From assembly GCA_938034385.1 (NCBI GenBank), contig CALHLC010000047.1, positions 1 through 53,883 on the forward strand: a stretch of DNA of 53,883 nucleotides. Reading direction: 5' to 3'. The first letter of the stretch is position 1. Each line of letters begins with the position of its first letter. This DNA comes from an uncultured Bacteriovoracaceae bacterium. Its GTDB lineage: Bacteria > Bdellovibrionota > Bacteriovoracia > Bacteriovoracales > Bacteriovoracaceae. The notes under the pieces are model-generated. The model was not told the DNA's origin. It saw only the letters and a program-made list of their open reading frames with translations, and did not search any database. The position numbers were made by a program, and so were the translations under genes. Below, piece by piece: positions 42,824 through 52,777 of this stretch.

Positions 42824-43987
42824 TTATAGATGGCTTTTTATTTCTTCAACTTTATTTAATCTTTCCCAAGTAAATAGATTGTCATCACCATCTCTTCCAA
42901 AGTGTCCGTAAGCAGCACTAGGAGAATAAATTGGTCTTAATAAATCTAAAGAATCAATAATTGCTTTAGGTCTTAGGTCAAAAACTTTTCCAATGATATC
43001 CACAATATGTTTTTCATCAATTTTTGCTGTTCCGAAAGTATTAACATTTACTGACATTGGATGAGCAACTCCAATAGCATAAGCAACTTGAACTAAAACT
43101 CTATCACATACTCCTGCCGCAACTAAATTTTTAGCAATATGCCTTGTTGCATAAGCAGCTGACCTATCAACTTTACTTGGGTCTTTTCCTGAGAATGCTC
43201 CACCACCGTGAGCTCCATGACCACCATATGTATCAACAATAATCTTTCTACCAGTCAACCCACAATCTCCTTGTGGACCACCTATAACAAACCTTCCTGT
43301 TGGATTAATATAATACTTTGTATTTGAATCAATAAACTCATTTGGAACGACTTTTTTAATAACTTCTTCTTGGATTCCTTCTGTTATTTGAGAAAGAGTC
43401 ATGCTTTCAGCATGTTGTGTAGAAACAACAATGCTATCGATTCTAGCTAATTTCCCATCTTTATATTCAACAGAAACCTGTGTTTTACCATCTGCTCTCA
43501 AGTCACCTAGTGGACCGTTTTTTCTAGCTTGAGCTAATTGCTTAGCAAGCTTATGAGATAAATCAATACTTAGAGGCATTAAAGAATCAGTTTCATTAAT
43601 TGCGTATCCAAACATTAATCCCTGATCTCCAGCACCTTGATCTTTAAAAGTTCCTTCTCCTTCTGTTACCCCTTGGGAGATATCTGGAGATTGCTTATCA
43701 AGACTCACCATTACGCTACATGTATTACAGTCAAAGCCTTTCGCTCCATCATCGTAACCTATGTCTTTAATTTTATTTCTAACAACATCTTGAAAATCAA
43801 CATTTGATTTAGAAGTAACTTCTCCAGCCAGGACTACTAGACCAGTTGTGATCATTGTTTCACATGCTACTCTTGAGTTTGGATCATCCTTAAGATATGC
43901 ATCCAATACGGCATCAGAGATCTGGTCTGCCATTTTATCTGGATGACCTTCTGTAACTGATTCTGAAGTAAAAATATAATCTTTCAT
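42824..43987 (-). CDS. metK: S-adenosylmethionine synthase
   Basis: 387 residues with the MetK motifs: [21 protein letters not shown] at the N-terminus, [12 protein letters not shown] in the middle and [20 protein letters not shown]. It makes S-adenosylmethionine from methionine and ATP. The length is standard. The start ATG at 43987 is preceded by TTAGGAGAAT, a good ribosome binding site. Only 51 nt separate it from the upstream gene stop, too short for a SAM riboswitch, so it is likely part of the long minus-strand run. Confidence 0.96.
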   Translation of the reverse strand: MKDYIFTSESVTEGHPDKMADQISDAVLDAYLKDDPNSRVACETMITTGLVVLAGEVTSKSNVDFQDVVRNKIKDIGYDDGAKGFDCNTCSVMVSLDKQSPDISQGVTEGEGTFKDQGAGDQGLMFGYAINETDSLMPLSIDLSHKLAKQLAQARKNGPLGDLRADGKTQVSVEYKDGKLARIDSIVVSTQHAESMTLSQITEGIQEEVIKKVVPNEFIDSNTKYYINPTGRFVIGGPQGDCGLTGRKIIVDTYGGHGAHGGGAFSGKDPSKVDRSAAYATRHIAKNLVAAGVCDRVLVQVAYAIGVAHPMSVNVNTFGTAKIDEKHIVDIIGKVFDLRPKAIIDSLDLLRPIYSPSAAYGHFGRDGDDNLFTWERLNKVEEIKSHL

Positions 43988-44038
43988 CTATTCTCCTAAA
44001 TTTGACTGGATTATAGCTAGATTGAAATATTTGAGCAA

Positions 44039-45631
44039 TTACTTCTTAGCAAAAAATTTGAAAATATTGGAATCTCTTAAATTATAAAAAGAGCTATTAC
44101 TTAGATCTACAGCATATGACTTATTTTTCACTTCTATTGCCATGTACTCTTTTAGATTCTCTTGAAATCTAAATAAATATCTAAATCTTTCTTCTTTAAG
44201 ATGCTTCTTTAGTGATTTCTCTTTAACCAAGCTCCCAACCCTAGTCGAAATAGGATTACTATCTTTGTACCAGATTTTAGTCATATTTATTCTTCCCAAC
44301 ATTGATACACGAGAAAAATAATAAAAAAGCTTAAAAGGTTCTTTATTTGGATCGAAGTTTTCAAAATCTTTAATTAACTTCAGATTTTTCTTCCGTAATG
44401 AGTTTGCCCATTTCGACATAGGAGCACAGAAAATATTTTTAACAGCAGAAAAGTAGTGATAGGTAAAAGAAAACTGCCCTTTTTTAAATAAAGCATTCAT
44501 CCATTTATAATTTTGAGTATTAAATCCATTCAAGGGCTTCCAAACAAGATCAGACTTATCTAAGTCATTAAAGCCTTTAGTAACAGTTCTGTTAATAAAA
44601 GTTTTTAAAACATCTCTTTTATCAACACCTTCAGGGTCAAGAGAACCAACCTCATTATATAAAACTGTATCTAAGACATAAGTATGTCTATAAACATCTG
44701 GGATTTTGGCCCAATATTTATAGGCCATTGCTTCTTTTGAGTAAACGAAATCTTCTAACGCTTTCGTTGCAAATTCTTTTTCTTTTGAATTATCTTTGTA
44801 CTTCCCAGCAAGAATTTTAGAATAAAAATCTATTTGATCATTTATCTTATTTCTCCAACGAGTAAAACCTGCTTTATATTTTATTGGATCAGTATAAACC
44901 CTTTTAGATTTTAACTTTCCCATTAACCATTCCAGGTCATATCTTAAATCATCTCCTAGAAAATTATATGTTTTATCAAGCTCTAGCTTAATTGTATCAA
45001 GGCTTGTTCTAAATAACAGGTCACTGCTCTTGCTTGCTCTTGTTCCATCTTCAAGAATTTTTCTTTTAACATAAGCAATATTTTTTTTAACTGAATTTTT
45101 ATCTGCTTTATATTTTTCATAAATAGCTCTATTGTTTAAATGATCGACTGGATACCTAAAGCCTTTGAGATAAAAAAGCTTGTCTTCAATCTTTGAAAAA
45201 TGCTCCTTAATATTATCAATGCTTTTTTTAGCAGAATTTACTAATTCAACTCCATATTTGAGTTTTATTTCTTTTTCATATTTATAACGAAGGTTTTGAT
45301 TAATATTTTCTTCTATTGCTTTAATATGTTTAGCAATATTTATAGAACGCTTATATTTACTAAGTTGAACAAGGTTTTGATCTATCCATCTAAGTTTTTC
45401 AAATAATAATCCCATATTTTCAGACAAGGCATTCTTATCAATTCTTCCTAAACGATATGGTATATAAAACCCTTTGGTCTTATACGCACTTTTTAATTTG
45501 TCATACTTTGACATATCGAAACTTGAACAAAGTTGCGAATTCATACTGCCAAGATATCGATAGTACTGATCTTCATTAAACTTTGAAAAAGAGTTTAGCC
45601 CCAAAAAAAGTAATACAAAAAGTATTTTCAT
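44039..45631 (-). CDS. Exported protein of unknown function
   Basis: 530 residues with a signal peptide (MKILFVLLFLGLNSFS). The first 300 residues are helical and Lys-rich. The second half has YRHTYVLDTVLYNEVGSLDP and FINRTVTKGFND, followed by several Tyr/Trp-rich stretches (WMNALFKKGQFSFTYHYF). I know no family for it. It overlaps mpl by ATGA (start ATG 45631) and is followed by metK, so it shares an operon with a muropeptide-recycling ligase. Cell-wall-related function is only a guess from that position. Confidence 0.7.
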   Translation of the reverse strand: MKILFVLLFLGLNSFSKFNEDQYYRYLGSMNSQLCSSFDMSKYDKLKSAYKTKGFYIPYRLGRIDKNALSENMGLLFEKLRWIDQNLVQLSKYKRSINIAKHIKAIEENINQNLRYKYEKEIKLKYGVELVNSAKKSIDNIKEHFSKIEDKLFYLKGFRYPVDHLNNRAIYEKYKADKNSVKKNIAYVKRKILEDGTRASKSSDLLFRTSLDTIKLELDKTYNFLGDDLRYDLEWLMGKLKSKRVYTDPIKYKAGFTRWRNKINDQIDFYSKILAGKYKDNSKEKEFATKALEDFVYSKEAMAYKYWAKIPDVYRHTYVLDTVLYNEVGSLDPEGVDKRDVLKTFINRTVTKGFNDLDKSDLVWKPLNGFNTQNYKWMNALFKKGQFSFTYHYFSAVKNIFCAPMSKWANSLRKKNLKLIKDFENFDPNKEPFKLFYYFSRVSMLGRINMTKIWYKDSNPISTRVGSLVKEKSLKKHLKEERFRYLFRFQENLKEYMAIEVKNKSYAVDLSNSSFYNLRDSNIFKFFAKK

Positions 45632-47067
45632 TGCAGCTCTTTAATAAAATCAGATTCCCACAAACCAAGAATAGTTCTATTCCCCATGATGAGAAGAACT
45701 GACTCTTCTTCGCTGAGAGTATCAATATGAGCTCTTAAAGTGCTAAGCTCGGTTGTTGACCAAGTCGGAATATTAAAAGTTTTATTAATGTCTTGAGCTA
45801 ATTGATCATAGTCTAAATTTTCAAATTGCTTTGCATTTGTAGTAATTTGGGGATTTGCCACAACAACCGCACTTGCTTCTTTGAAACAATCGATGAAGCT
45901 TGTTTGGAAAGCAGTACTCCTAGAAGTAGATGTACTTGGCTCTATTACCGTGAAAATTTTTCTATTTGGAAATTTTTTCTTAATGGCATCTATAGTTAAT
46001 TCCACCGATGTAGGGTGATGGGCAAAGTCATCTACCACAAAAGATTTTTTATAGGTTCCTCTTAATTCTTGACGTCTTTTTACGTTCTTTAACTCGAGTA
46101 CACTTCCTTTAATTTGCTCATAAGAAAACCCATTATTAAAGCAAAAAAGAATACACGTTGTTAAGTTAAAAATATTATGAGTACCAATGACGGATGTCTG
46201 AAAGTTGTATTGATTTCCATTTAAGTTGATCTCAAAAAATGTATCACCATTTTCAACTCGAATATTGTTAGGCCCAAGTTTTGATGATTCACCATAATAA
46301 GTTATATCTTCATCTCTTCCTAATTTCTCTGCTACGTTACGTGCACTTTGATAATCACTATTAGCAATCACTTTTTTTACATTTGGAAGAATTGATTCAA
46401 ACTCCATCTCAATTGATTTCATGTCTGGGTAAATATCTGCATGGTCGTACTCTAAAGAAGTAATAATAAGTTGATCAATATTATATTGCCTAAGTTTTGC
46501 AATTTTTTGAAAATAAGCACTATCGTATTCATCAGATTCAATTACAAAATACTTTCCAGACCCAATAGCAGCGGGAGGTCTATCTAATAAAACGCCTCCA
46601 ACTAAATAACCTGGTCCTTGTTCTAAATGATCAAGCATTTGAGCAAGATAATAAGTAGTAGTTGTCTTTCCATGAGTTCCGGAAATCCCAACAACTTCCT
46701 TTTCCTTTAAAAGAAGCTCACCTAACAAGCATGGAAAAGATGTAAAAGGGATTCCAGTCTCTTCAAGCATTCTCGCATCGTCACTATTTCTACCAACTGA
46801 GTTTCCAACAACGATGAGATCATAGTCACCTAAAAGTTCTTGATTAACTTCGCTTAATTGAAAACATGTTATTTTTTGATCTTTAAGATAATCACCCATA
46901 GGAGGAAAGAAAGCATTATCAGCACCAGCTATTGTTTTTCCAAGCTCTTTCATTAAGATGGCACAAGTCCCCATCCCCATTCCACAAATCCTATAAAAAA
47001 AGATCTTATTTATACTTTTTGCATTGGATTGAATTTTGTCGGCATCCCAAAAATTTTCTAAATTCAT
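45628..47067 (-). CDS. mpl: UDP-N-acetylmuramate-tripeptide ligase (Mpl)
   Basis: About 479 residues of the Mur ligase family. The Rossmann-like start IFFYRICGMGMGTCAILMKE, the P-loop GISGTHGKTTTTYYLAQML, ESDEYDSAYF and DFAHHPTSVE belong to Mpl, which attaches recycled L-Ala-D-Glu-mesoDAP tripeptide to UDP-MurNAc. The MurC-like 'GIGGxGMS' is here CGMGMGT, as in Mpl. ATG 47067 is chosen; a TTG at 47085 would add six residues. Recycling of peptidoglycan is reasonable for a predator that digests prey walls. It lies 43 nt downstream of glyQS. Confidence 0.9.
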   Translation of the reverse strand: MNLENFWDADKIQSNAKSINKIFFYRICGMGMGTCAILMKELGKTIAGADNAFFPPMGDYLKDQKITCFQLSEVNQELLGDYDLIVVGNSVGRNSDDARMLEETGIPFTSFPCLLGELLLKEKEVVGISGTHGKTTTTYYLAQMLDHLEQGPGYLVGGVLLDRPPAAIGSGKYFVIESDEYDSAYFQKIAKLRQYNIDQLIITSLEYDHADIYPDMKSIEMEFESILPNVKKVIANSDYQSARNVAEKLGRDEDITYYGESSKLGPNNIRVENGDTFFEINLNGNQYNFQTSVIGTHNIFNLTTCILFCFNNGFSYEQIKGSVLELKNVKRRQELRGTYKKSFVVDDFAHHPTSVELTIDAIKKKFPNRKIFTVIEPSTSTSRSTAFQTSFIDCFKEASAVVVANPQITTNAKQFENLDYDQLAQDINKTFNIPTWSTTELSTLRAHIDTLSEEESVLLIMGNRTILGLWESDFIKELQ

Positions 47068-47110
47068 AATAATAAATTCTAGCAAAATCTTTGAGATCTT
47101 TGGAAGTAAT

Positions 47111-48427
47111 TTACATATTTGTTTTTAGATATTCATGGATTTTATCCATAGACACTCTTTCTTGAGTCATTGAGTCTCTATTTCTTATTGTTACGCAGTT
47201 ATCTTCTTTAGATTCATAGTCTACAGTGACACAAAATGGAGTACCTATCTCATCTTGTCTTCTATATCTCTTTCCAATTGATCCCGCTGCGTCATACTCA
47301 GACTTATACTCACCATTAATATCATTAAAGATTTTCTCTCCAAGCTCACCTAGTCCATCTTTTTTCATCAGCGGTAAAACACTCACTTTTATGGGAGCAA
47401 GAGAATTCTTTATTTTAAGAACAGTTCGCTCTTCACCTTCTTTAGTTGTCTCTAATTCATAAGCATCACAAAGCACCGCCAATAAACATCGATCACACCC
47501 TACAGATGTTTCAACAACATATGGTAAATATTTTGCATTATTATCAGCTTGATCAACATAATGAAGATTTTTCTTTGAAAACTCTTGATGTTGTTTTAAA
47601 TCAAAATCAGTTCTTGAATGGATTCCTTCCATCTCAGACCAACCAATAGGGAATTTATATTCAATATCAAAAGCGCTATCTGCATAATGAGCTAGTTCTC
47701 CATCTCCATGTTCATGAAATCTTAAGTTCTCTTTTGCTATCCCATTATCAAGGTGCCACTGAAACCTTAACTCTTTCCATTGATCCATGAAATCTTTTTG
47801 AGTACCAGGCTTAATAAAGTATTGCATCTCCATTTGTTCAAACTCTCTCGTTCTGAAAATAAAGTTCCCCGGAGTGATTTCATTTCTAAAAGCTTTTCCA
47901 ATTTGAGCAATTCCAAAAGGAAGTTTCTTTCTCATGCTAGATTGAACATTTAAGAAGTTTACAAATATACCTTGAGCTGTTTCTGGTCTTAAATATACTT
48001 TTGCAGAGTCATCTTCGACCGGTCCCATTTTAGTTGAAAACATAAGATTAAATTGTCTAGGCTCCGTGAATGAACCTTGTGCCTTGCAATTTGGACAACC
48101 GGCTGTAATATCTATTTTATCTTCACGAAACCTCGCATTACACTCTCTACAATCAACTAATGGGTCAGAGAAGTTATCAATATGACCAGAAGCTTTCCAT
48201 GTTGTTGGATGCATTAGAATTGAAGCATCAAGACCTTCAACGTCTCGCCTATAAGTCATCGTTTTCCACCAAGAGCTCTTAATATTATTTTTAAGCTCAG
48301 ACCCTAATGGCCCATAATCCCAACATGATCCAAGTCCACCATAGATTTCAGAACTTTGAAAAATAAAGCCTCTTCTTTTACAAAGAGAAACTAATTGGGC
48401 CATGGATTCTAATTTTTTTACTGTCAT
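47111..48427 (-). CDS. glyQS: Glycyl-tRNA synthetase, homodimeric type
   Basis: 438 residues, a class II synthetase of the eukaryote/archaea/Bacillus-like alpha2 type. Motif 1 is near [17 protein letters not shown], motif 2 is [19 protein letters not shown], and motif 3 is [16 protein letters not shown] zinc-like CRECNARF and CPNCKAQG pair lies in the N-terminal insertion. It charges tRNA-Gly. The ATG (48427) overlaps the ABC transporter stop as ATGA. Length is at the short end for this type (450-570). Confidence 0.95.
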   Translation of the reverse strand: MTVKKLESMAQLVSLCKRRGFIFQSSEIYGGLGSCWDYGPLGSELKNNIKSSWWKTMTYRRDVEGLDASILMHPTTWKASGHIDNFSDPLVDCRECNARFREDKIDITAGCPNCKAQGSFTEPRQFNLMFSTKMGPVEDDSAKVYLRPETAQGIFVNFLNVQSSMRKKLPFGIAQIGKAFRNEITPGNFIFRTREFEQMEMQYFIKPGTQKDFMDQWKELRFQWHLDNGIAKENLRFHEHGDGELAHYADSAFDIEYKFPIGWSEMEGIHSRTDFDLKQHQEFSKKNLHYVDQADNNAKYLPYVVETSVGCDRCLLAVLCDAYELETTKEGEERTVLKIKNSLAPIKVSVLPLMKKDGLGELGEKIFNDINGEYKSEYDAAGSIGKRYRRQDEIGTPFCVTVDYESKEDNCVTIRNRDSMTQERVSMDKIHEYLKTNM

Positions 48428-50127
48428 GCTTTTCCTATATTTAATTCAAATAATCTTTTATACCTATCATTATTAAGTAGCAAATTCTCATGAGAATCGT
48501 TTCCTACTACTTCGCCTTGATCTAGAATTATTACTCTATCATAATCTTGAATCGAATTTAATCTATGGGCAATTGAAATAATCGTTTTATCTTCCAGTTT
48601 TTCCATTATCGCCCTATTCACTGATTGCTCAGTTGCGTTATCTAGAGCTGAAGTTGCTTCATCGAAAATATAAATATCTGCCTTTTTAAGTAATGATCTT
48701 AGAATAGAAATCCGTTGAATTTGTCCTCCAGAGAAGTTTTTTCCTGACTCTTTTATCAAACTCTCAAAGTTCTCCTTCCCGAGAAAATCGACTTCTAAAC
48801 TCTTAGCTAATTGCTCAATCTCTATCGTCTTGCCTTGCCCTAGTAAAATATTTTCAAAAACACTATCTTCCAAAACAAAACTTCTCTGATCAATATAAGA
48901 AAAGTAAGATCTTAATTCATCCTCTTCAAGTGAGTTTATATTCTGACCATCAATAAGGATCTCTCCTTCATCTATCTGGTAGAGACCTAATAATAAGTTT
49001 AGAAGAGTTGTTTTTCCGCAACCAGATTCTCCAACAATTGCAATCTTTTCATTCTTTCTAATTTTCAAACTAACATTTTTTAAAACTTGTGATTGACCAT
49101 GGGAAAAGCAAACATCTCTCAGTTCTATTTCTTTGTTAAAGTTTAACTTAGAAACATTAGTTTTCTCTTCATTTACTTCAGTGTTGATTAAAGAAAATAT
49201 TCTCTCTCCTGCCGCTTTTGCTTGATTCAACCCAATATTAGCAACATTAATTTTCTTTATAGGTTCTAAAAACAAAACAAGAGCTGCAATGAAGCTCATA
49301 AATTCAGCTGTCGTTAAATTTCCTTGTTGAATTCTATAATAAGCAAATAAGATCACTCCTATAATTGCAAATGTCCCAACTAATTCTATAGATGGTTTTG
49401 AATGTTCCTCATATTTGATTGAAGATTCTTTTGCCTTCAAAAAATTCTCATTATCCGTTTCAAACCTCTTAAGATGTATCCCTTCTACAGCATAGAGCTT
49501 AATAGGAATAATACCTTCAATAATCTCATTCATCTTCTCACTTAAATTTCCCATTAACTTTTGAGAAACCTTTGTATGTTTTTTAACTTTCTTACCAGTA
49601 AAATTTAATATCCAAATAATAATAGGAACAATTGCCAGAACAAACATTGTTAATTGCCAGTCGTGATAAAATGCAACTCCAAGTAGAACAAATGCTATCA
49701 ACGGCTCTCTTAACAAACTTGCAGCATAATTTAGCGAAAACGCAAAAGAATTCGTATCAAAAATGGCCAGCGAAATTAATTCACCAGGTTTAAATTTCAG
49801 GTAATCATTAAATGGAATATTCGTCACTGTTGAATAGATTTTCTCACGAATCCTACAAGATAGGAGTTCTATAATATTTCTAATATTCCCATAATAAAAC
49901 ACTCTTAAAAAAACCATGATCAATTGCGACCCACAAAGTATTAAACATTTAAAAACCAAATCCGACACATCGGATTGATTCTCAAAAATATATTCAAAAA
50001 TTTCTTTAACAAAGTATGCTTGAAAGCCTTTGATTAATGCTATTGGCAAAGCACAAATAAGAGCTAAAATTAAAAGCAATTTTTTATCTTGGATTAATGG
50101 AAGTATTTTTTTAATGACCTCAGCCAT
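48424..50127 (-). CDS. MsbA-like ABC exporter
   Basis: 567 residues, a half transporter. The N-terminal half has six transmembrane segments (ABC_membrane). The ATPase domain has Walker [11 protein letters not shown]-loop [17 protein letters not shown], the signature NFSGGQIQR, Walker [13 protein letters not shown] and the H-loop ISIAHRL. It resembles MsbA-type lipid or lipopolysaccharide flippases but peptide or drug exporters share this plan. It lies 13 nt after the small anchored protein and overlaps glyQS by ATGA. Confidence 0.9.
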   Translation of the reverse strand: MAEVIKKILPLIQDKKLLLILALICALPIALIKGFQAYFVKEIFEYIFENQSDVSDLVFKCLILCGSQLIMVFLRVFYYGNIRNIIELLSCRIREKIYSTVTNIPFNDYLKFKPGELISLAIFDTNSFAFSLNYAASLLREPLIAFVLLGVAFYHDWQLTMFVLAIVPIIIWILNFTGKKVKKHTKVSQKLMGNLSEKMNEIIEGIIPIKLYAVEGIHLKRFETDNENFLKAKESSIKYEEHSKPSIELVGTFAIIGVILFAYYRIQQGNLTTAEFMSFIAALVLFLEPIKKINVANIGLNQAKAAGERIFSLINTEVNEEKTNVSKLNFNKEIELRDVCFSHGQSQVLKNVSLKIRKNEKIAIVGESGCGKTTLLNLLLGLYQIDEGEILIDGQNINSLEEDELRSYFSYIDQRSFVLEDSVFENILLGQGKTIEIEQLAKSLEVDFLGKENFESLIKESGKNFSGGQIQRISILRSLLKKADIYIFDEATSALDNATEQSVNRAIMEKLEDKTIISIAHRLNSIQDYDRVIILDQGEVVGNDSHENLLLNNDRYKRLFELNIGKA

Positions 50128-50140
50128 ATAGCTATACTAC

Positions 50141-50665
50141 TTATTTTTCGTTACAGATTTCATACTTATTGAAAATATACTTATTGTTTTTTTCAATATA
50201 CTGCTTCACCTGAGTGTATAATGTTGGGTCTGAAATCAGAGTTCCTAAAAATGAACAAAAAAGAGTTTTCTCAGCTTGCTCGATCGCTCTTGTTTGGTTT
50301 TGAGTATTTGTTTTTTTATTACCAACACTTTCTTCCTGAGTCTTCCAATCAAAGACGTCATACTTAGTATCTCTAGGCCATCCATAAAGGTGCTCATTAT
50401 AATAAAGAACAACTTCTCTATTTTCTAGATCATATAATTGCTGAGCGACTGCTTTATCTTTTACTGAAAAGTGAAAAGTTAATTGCTCTCCATAACCTGT
50501 ATCAAGAGTGCCTTCCCAAGTTTTAATAATCTTACCTTTTTGAGTAATCTTAGTAAGATTTCCTACTCTTTTCCCATCAGAAACGACGTAATCAAAAAGA
50601 GCATATTTAGCAACAAATCCTGCTGCAATCAGAAAGAGTAAAAAAAAGAAACCGAATTTTTTCAT
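50141..50665 (-). CDS. Small membrane-anchored conserved protein
   Basis: 174 residues with one N-terminal transmembrane anchor (about 5-27) and a compact outside domain. Segments VVSDGKRVGNLTKITQKGKI, FHFSVKDKAVAQQLYDLENR, VVLYYNEHLYGWPRDTKYDV recall a short conserved family of Bacteroidota membrane proteins with a 'SdGxRaGxlxkfsxkG' start, sometimes mislabelled as 6-phosphogluconate dehydrogenase. I am unsure of that link. The C-terminal 60 residues carry a Cys pair. It has its own promoter and precedes the ABC exporter by 13 nt. Confidence 0.7.
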   Translation of the reverse strand: MKKFGFFFLLFLIAAGFVAKYALFDYVVSDGKRVGNLTKITQKGKIIKTWEGTLDTGYGEQLTFHFSVKDKAVAQQLYDLENREVVLYYNEHLYGWPRDTKYDVFDWKTQEESVGNKKTNTQNQTRAIEQAEKTLFCSFLGTLISDPTLYTQVKQYIEKNNKYIFNKYEICNEK

Positions 50666-50693
50666 GATTTTTCCTTCATAACAAACACTTAAA

Positions 50694-50722
50694 TTTCTAA
50701 ACGATTATTAAGTATTTGTCAT
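50694..50722 (-). promoter_or_regulatory. Possible promoter of the small anchored protein/ABC exporter run
   Basis: ATGACA (50722-50717) and TAGAAA (50699-50694) lie 17 nt apart on the minus strand, giving a start near 50687 and a 21-nt leader with AAGGAA. The -10 match is moderate. Confidence 0.4.
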
Positions 50723-50743
50723 GAAGATTATATTTAAAAGGTG

Positions 50744-50938
50744 TTATTTAGCTAGAATATCGTAAGGTCTGATAGTTTTTCTACCATTAGCAGCACATTT
50801 CTTTTGAGCTTGATCAATTAGCCAATAAACATATTCATTCATAGCTTCCATAGTATCAGAAGATACATTGTATCCTTTACCCTTAAGAGCTTCTTTAGTT
50901 TTTGATCCTACTAGTAACATTTCTTTTTTCTTAGACAC
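50744..50938 (-). CDS. Bacterial histone-fold protein (Bdellovibrio Bd0055-like)
   Basis: 64 residues, one histone fold. After a short basic tail comes VGSKTKEALKGKGYNVSSDT (helix 1 and loop), then a long helix TMEAMNEYVYWLIDQAQKKCAA, then GRKTIRPYDI, the loop-2/helix-3 motif R-x-T-I-x-P-x-D-I typical of histones (Arg53, Thr55, Asp60). Archaeal and bacterial histones dimerise through the central helix and use these residues for DNA contact. A histone of this size is an abundant chromatin protein in Bdellovibrio. GTG 50938 is the start, with AAGGAG 6 nt before it. Confidence 0.9.
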   Translation of the reverse strand: MSKKKEMLLVGSKTKEALKGKGYNVSSDTMEAMNEYVYWLIDQAQKKCAANGRKTIRPYDILAK

Positions 50939-50980
50939 GATGACTCCTTTATAATTTATGATCGTTATTTGATTCCTAAA

Positions 50981-51008
50981 ATTCTAGTTAAGAATTTTTA
51001 AATATCAA
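50981..51008 (-). promoter_or_regulatory. Strong sigma70-type promoter of the histone gene
   Basis: TTGATA (51008-51003) and TAGAAT (50986-50981), each five of six matches, stand 16 nt apart on the minus strand. The start would lie at about 50974, with a 35-nt leader ending in AAGGAG before the GTG at 50938. The strong site separates this gene from the recO operon upstream and fits high expression. Confidence 0.65.
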
Positions 51009-51031
51009 GCTATAAGTTTTTGAATACGTCG

Positions 51032-51781
51032 TTATTGCCCATATATAAACTGAGAAGATTTAATATGATGGGGGTTAATTTGAAATTGCTGAATAAAGTA
51101 AGTGTAAATTTGTCGGCTTTGCTCTATGTTTAGTTGAGTAAACTGAGAATATTTCTTAAATGGAATAGTCATCACCTTTCTCAAATTCGTAAAAACTTCA
51201 CTAGGTCGATGAAAATCAGAGCAACTTGAACACTCAAAACCTCCATCCTTTACATTAAAATACGTTCCAATATTTAACTTATTTTTACAAACTATACAGT
51301 TTTGAAGGTCAGGAAATATCCCTAAAGAATAAAGTAGCTTTCCTAGAAACATAAACGTACTCCTATACATATCAAAGTCATCTTGCTTCAAGCTTTCATC
51401 TAGATAAAAGCAGGCATTTGATAAAATAGTATAAAGCTCTCCAACTTCTGATGATTCATTCATATCCTCAAAGGAAACATTATTAATAACCTCGCAAAAG
51501 AAGTTTAATAAAAAGTAAGCTTTATAATTATTCTCAATAGATAAATGTCTCCAATGAACACTCCATTCCTTGCAATTATAAATTCGAGATTTGCTACTCT
51601 CTTTTAGTGAAAGATTTAATGCAAAGCCAAGCTCAACTGTACTGGGTTTAGACTTGGCTCCTCCTCCCTGCCCACCAAAAAAAAGAACTGTTTTTTTCGA
51701 TCCATCTTCTAAGAGAACATCTGAGATGAGATGCCTGTCCTTGAAAATCTTTTTACTTAAAACCATCGCCTTAACATGCAT
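51032..51781 (-). CDS. recO: DNA repair protein RecO
   Basis: 249 residues. N-terminal OB fold (residues 1-75: VKAMVLSKKIFKDRHLISDV, then GGQGGGAKSK), then a helical region with LLNFFCEVINN and FMFLGKLLYSLGIFPDLQNC. The zinc-binding part is CIVCKNKLNI and ECSSCSDF. RecO loads RecA on gaps with RecF and RecR. Sequence conservation in this family is low, so the call depends on the overall layout and the Cys set. The first 25 nt overlap the end of the helicase gene. Confidence 0.85.
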   Translation of the reverse strand: MHVKAMVLSKKIFKDRHLISDVLLEDGSKKTVLFFGGQGGGAKSKPSTVELGFALNLSLKESSKSRIYNCKEWSVHWRHLSIENNYKAYFLLNFFCEVINNVSFEDMNESSEVGELYTILSNACFYLDESLKQDDFDMYRSTFMFLGKLLYSLGIFPDLQNCIVCKNKLNIGTYFNVKDGGFECSSCSDFHRPSEVFTNLRKVMTIPFKKYSQFTQLNIEQSRQIYTYFIQQFQINPHHIKSSQFIYGQ

Positions 51782-52707
51782 TTAATTAACTCTCCCCATT
51801 GAAGAAATGGTACTGATGTCTGCTTAAAATTTAAATTATCATTCATTGAATAAACTTGAAACTCTTCTCCTGCTCTTCCTGCCCTTGAGATCATTTGTAA
51901 GAAAAAAATCTCACTATCAAGCTTATAATTTATAATAACTGTCTTAATTTTGGGTAAATTTACTCCATGACTTAATACAGTAGTAGAAACAAAAAACATT
52001 GCTTCTTTTAATGGTTGCTGTGTGAATTGATAAGCTTCTCCTCCTACACATCCTAAAGCTTTAATGCCTAATTGCTCTGCCCACTGTATATACTCTTGAA
52101 CTTCTCTTCTGTATTTCACAAATATAAGAACTCTTCCTTTCCTAAGCCTTGTGAGAATCATTAATGAGATAAAGAAATTATTTTTATACAACCTGCAATG
52201 CTTTTGTGGAAGATTTTTCAACTTAAGGTTACCTAAATCTATCTCTATATTATTTTCATAATTTAAGAAGAACTCGCCTAAGTATCTCTTCTTTAATTCC
52301 TTAGTCATTGTTGCACTCAAGCATAGAGCTTTATTAAATTCAGGAAAGACCTCTTCTCTAAAGCTCAGTAACTTTTCTCTAAAATTTTGCCAAAGATAAA
52401 ATAAATGTATCTCATCTATAACAAGTAAATCTTTCATAGAAATTTCAAACTTAGACTTATCAATCAAAAACTTTTCTACTGTATTAACATAAATTTTAAA
52501 ATTCACCTTAGACTTTGAATAAAGCTCATCTTCTTCAAAGTTCTTTCTAAATTCTTCTGACAAGGCCCTTAAAGGAGAAACAAAAAATATTCTACCTTCA
52601 AAGCTATTTTTAATCTCCAAGATCATTCTAGTTTTCCCCCAACCCGGAGGAGCTAGAAATAAGACAGCAAGATCATCAATTTTTAAAAGATCGCATATAG
52701 ATTTCAC
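51757..52707 (-). CDS. Short DEAD/DEAH-box helicase
   Basis: 316 residues with a two-domain helicase core compressed into a small protein: Walker A APPGWGKTRM (17-26), FVSPLRALSEEF (motif Ia), VIDEIHLFY (DEIH), LSATMT (motif III), FVKYRREVQEYIQWAE (motif IV), STTVLSHGVNLPKIKTVIIN (motif V) and MISRAGRAGE (motif VI). It resembles a cut-down Ski2/Hel308-like enzyme without the winged-helix or ratchet parts. The start is GTG 52707. It overlaps recO by 25 nt, suggesting involvement in DNA repair. Confidence 0.85.
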   Translation of the reverse strand: MKSICDLLKIDDLAVLFLAPPGWGKTRMILEIKNSFEGRIFFVSPLRALSEEFRKNFEEDELYSKSKVNFKIYVNTVEKFLIDKSKFEISMKDLLVIDEIHLFYLWQNFREKLLSFREEVFPEFNKALCLSATMTKELKKRYLGEFFLNYENNIEIDLGNLKLKNLPQKHCRLYKNNFFISLMILTRLRKGRVLIFVKYRREVQEYIQWAEQLGIKALGCVGGEAYQFTQQPLKEAMFFVSTTVLSHGVNLPKIKTVIINYKLDSEIFFLQMISRAGRAGEEFQVYSMNDNLNFKQTSVPFLQWGELIKCMLRRWF

Positions 52708-52777
52708 CTAAATCACCTTGCAAGACGGAACATCTTCTTCTAAATTCTAACTAGTTAATTTTTCAAGGAATCAACAT

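Noticed and set aside
43988-44038. SAM riboswitch upstream of metK
   Set aside because: Only 51 nt separate metK from the preceding gene, and no paired leader structure is visible.
47226-47649. Plus-strand open frames inside glyQS
   Set aside because: They are shadows of a strongly conserved minus-strand gene.
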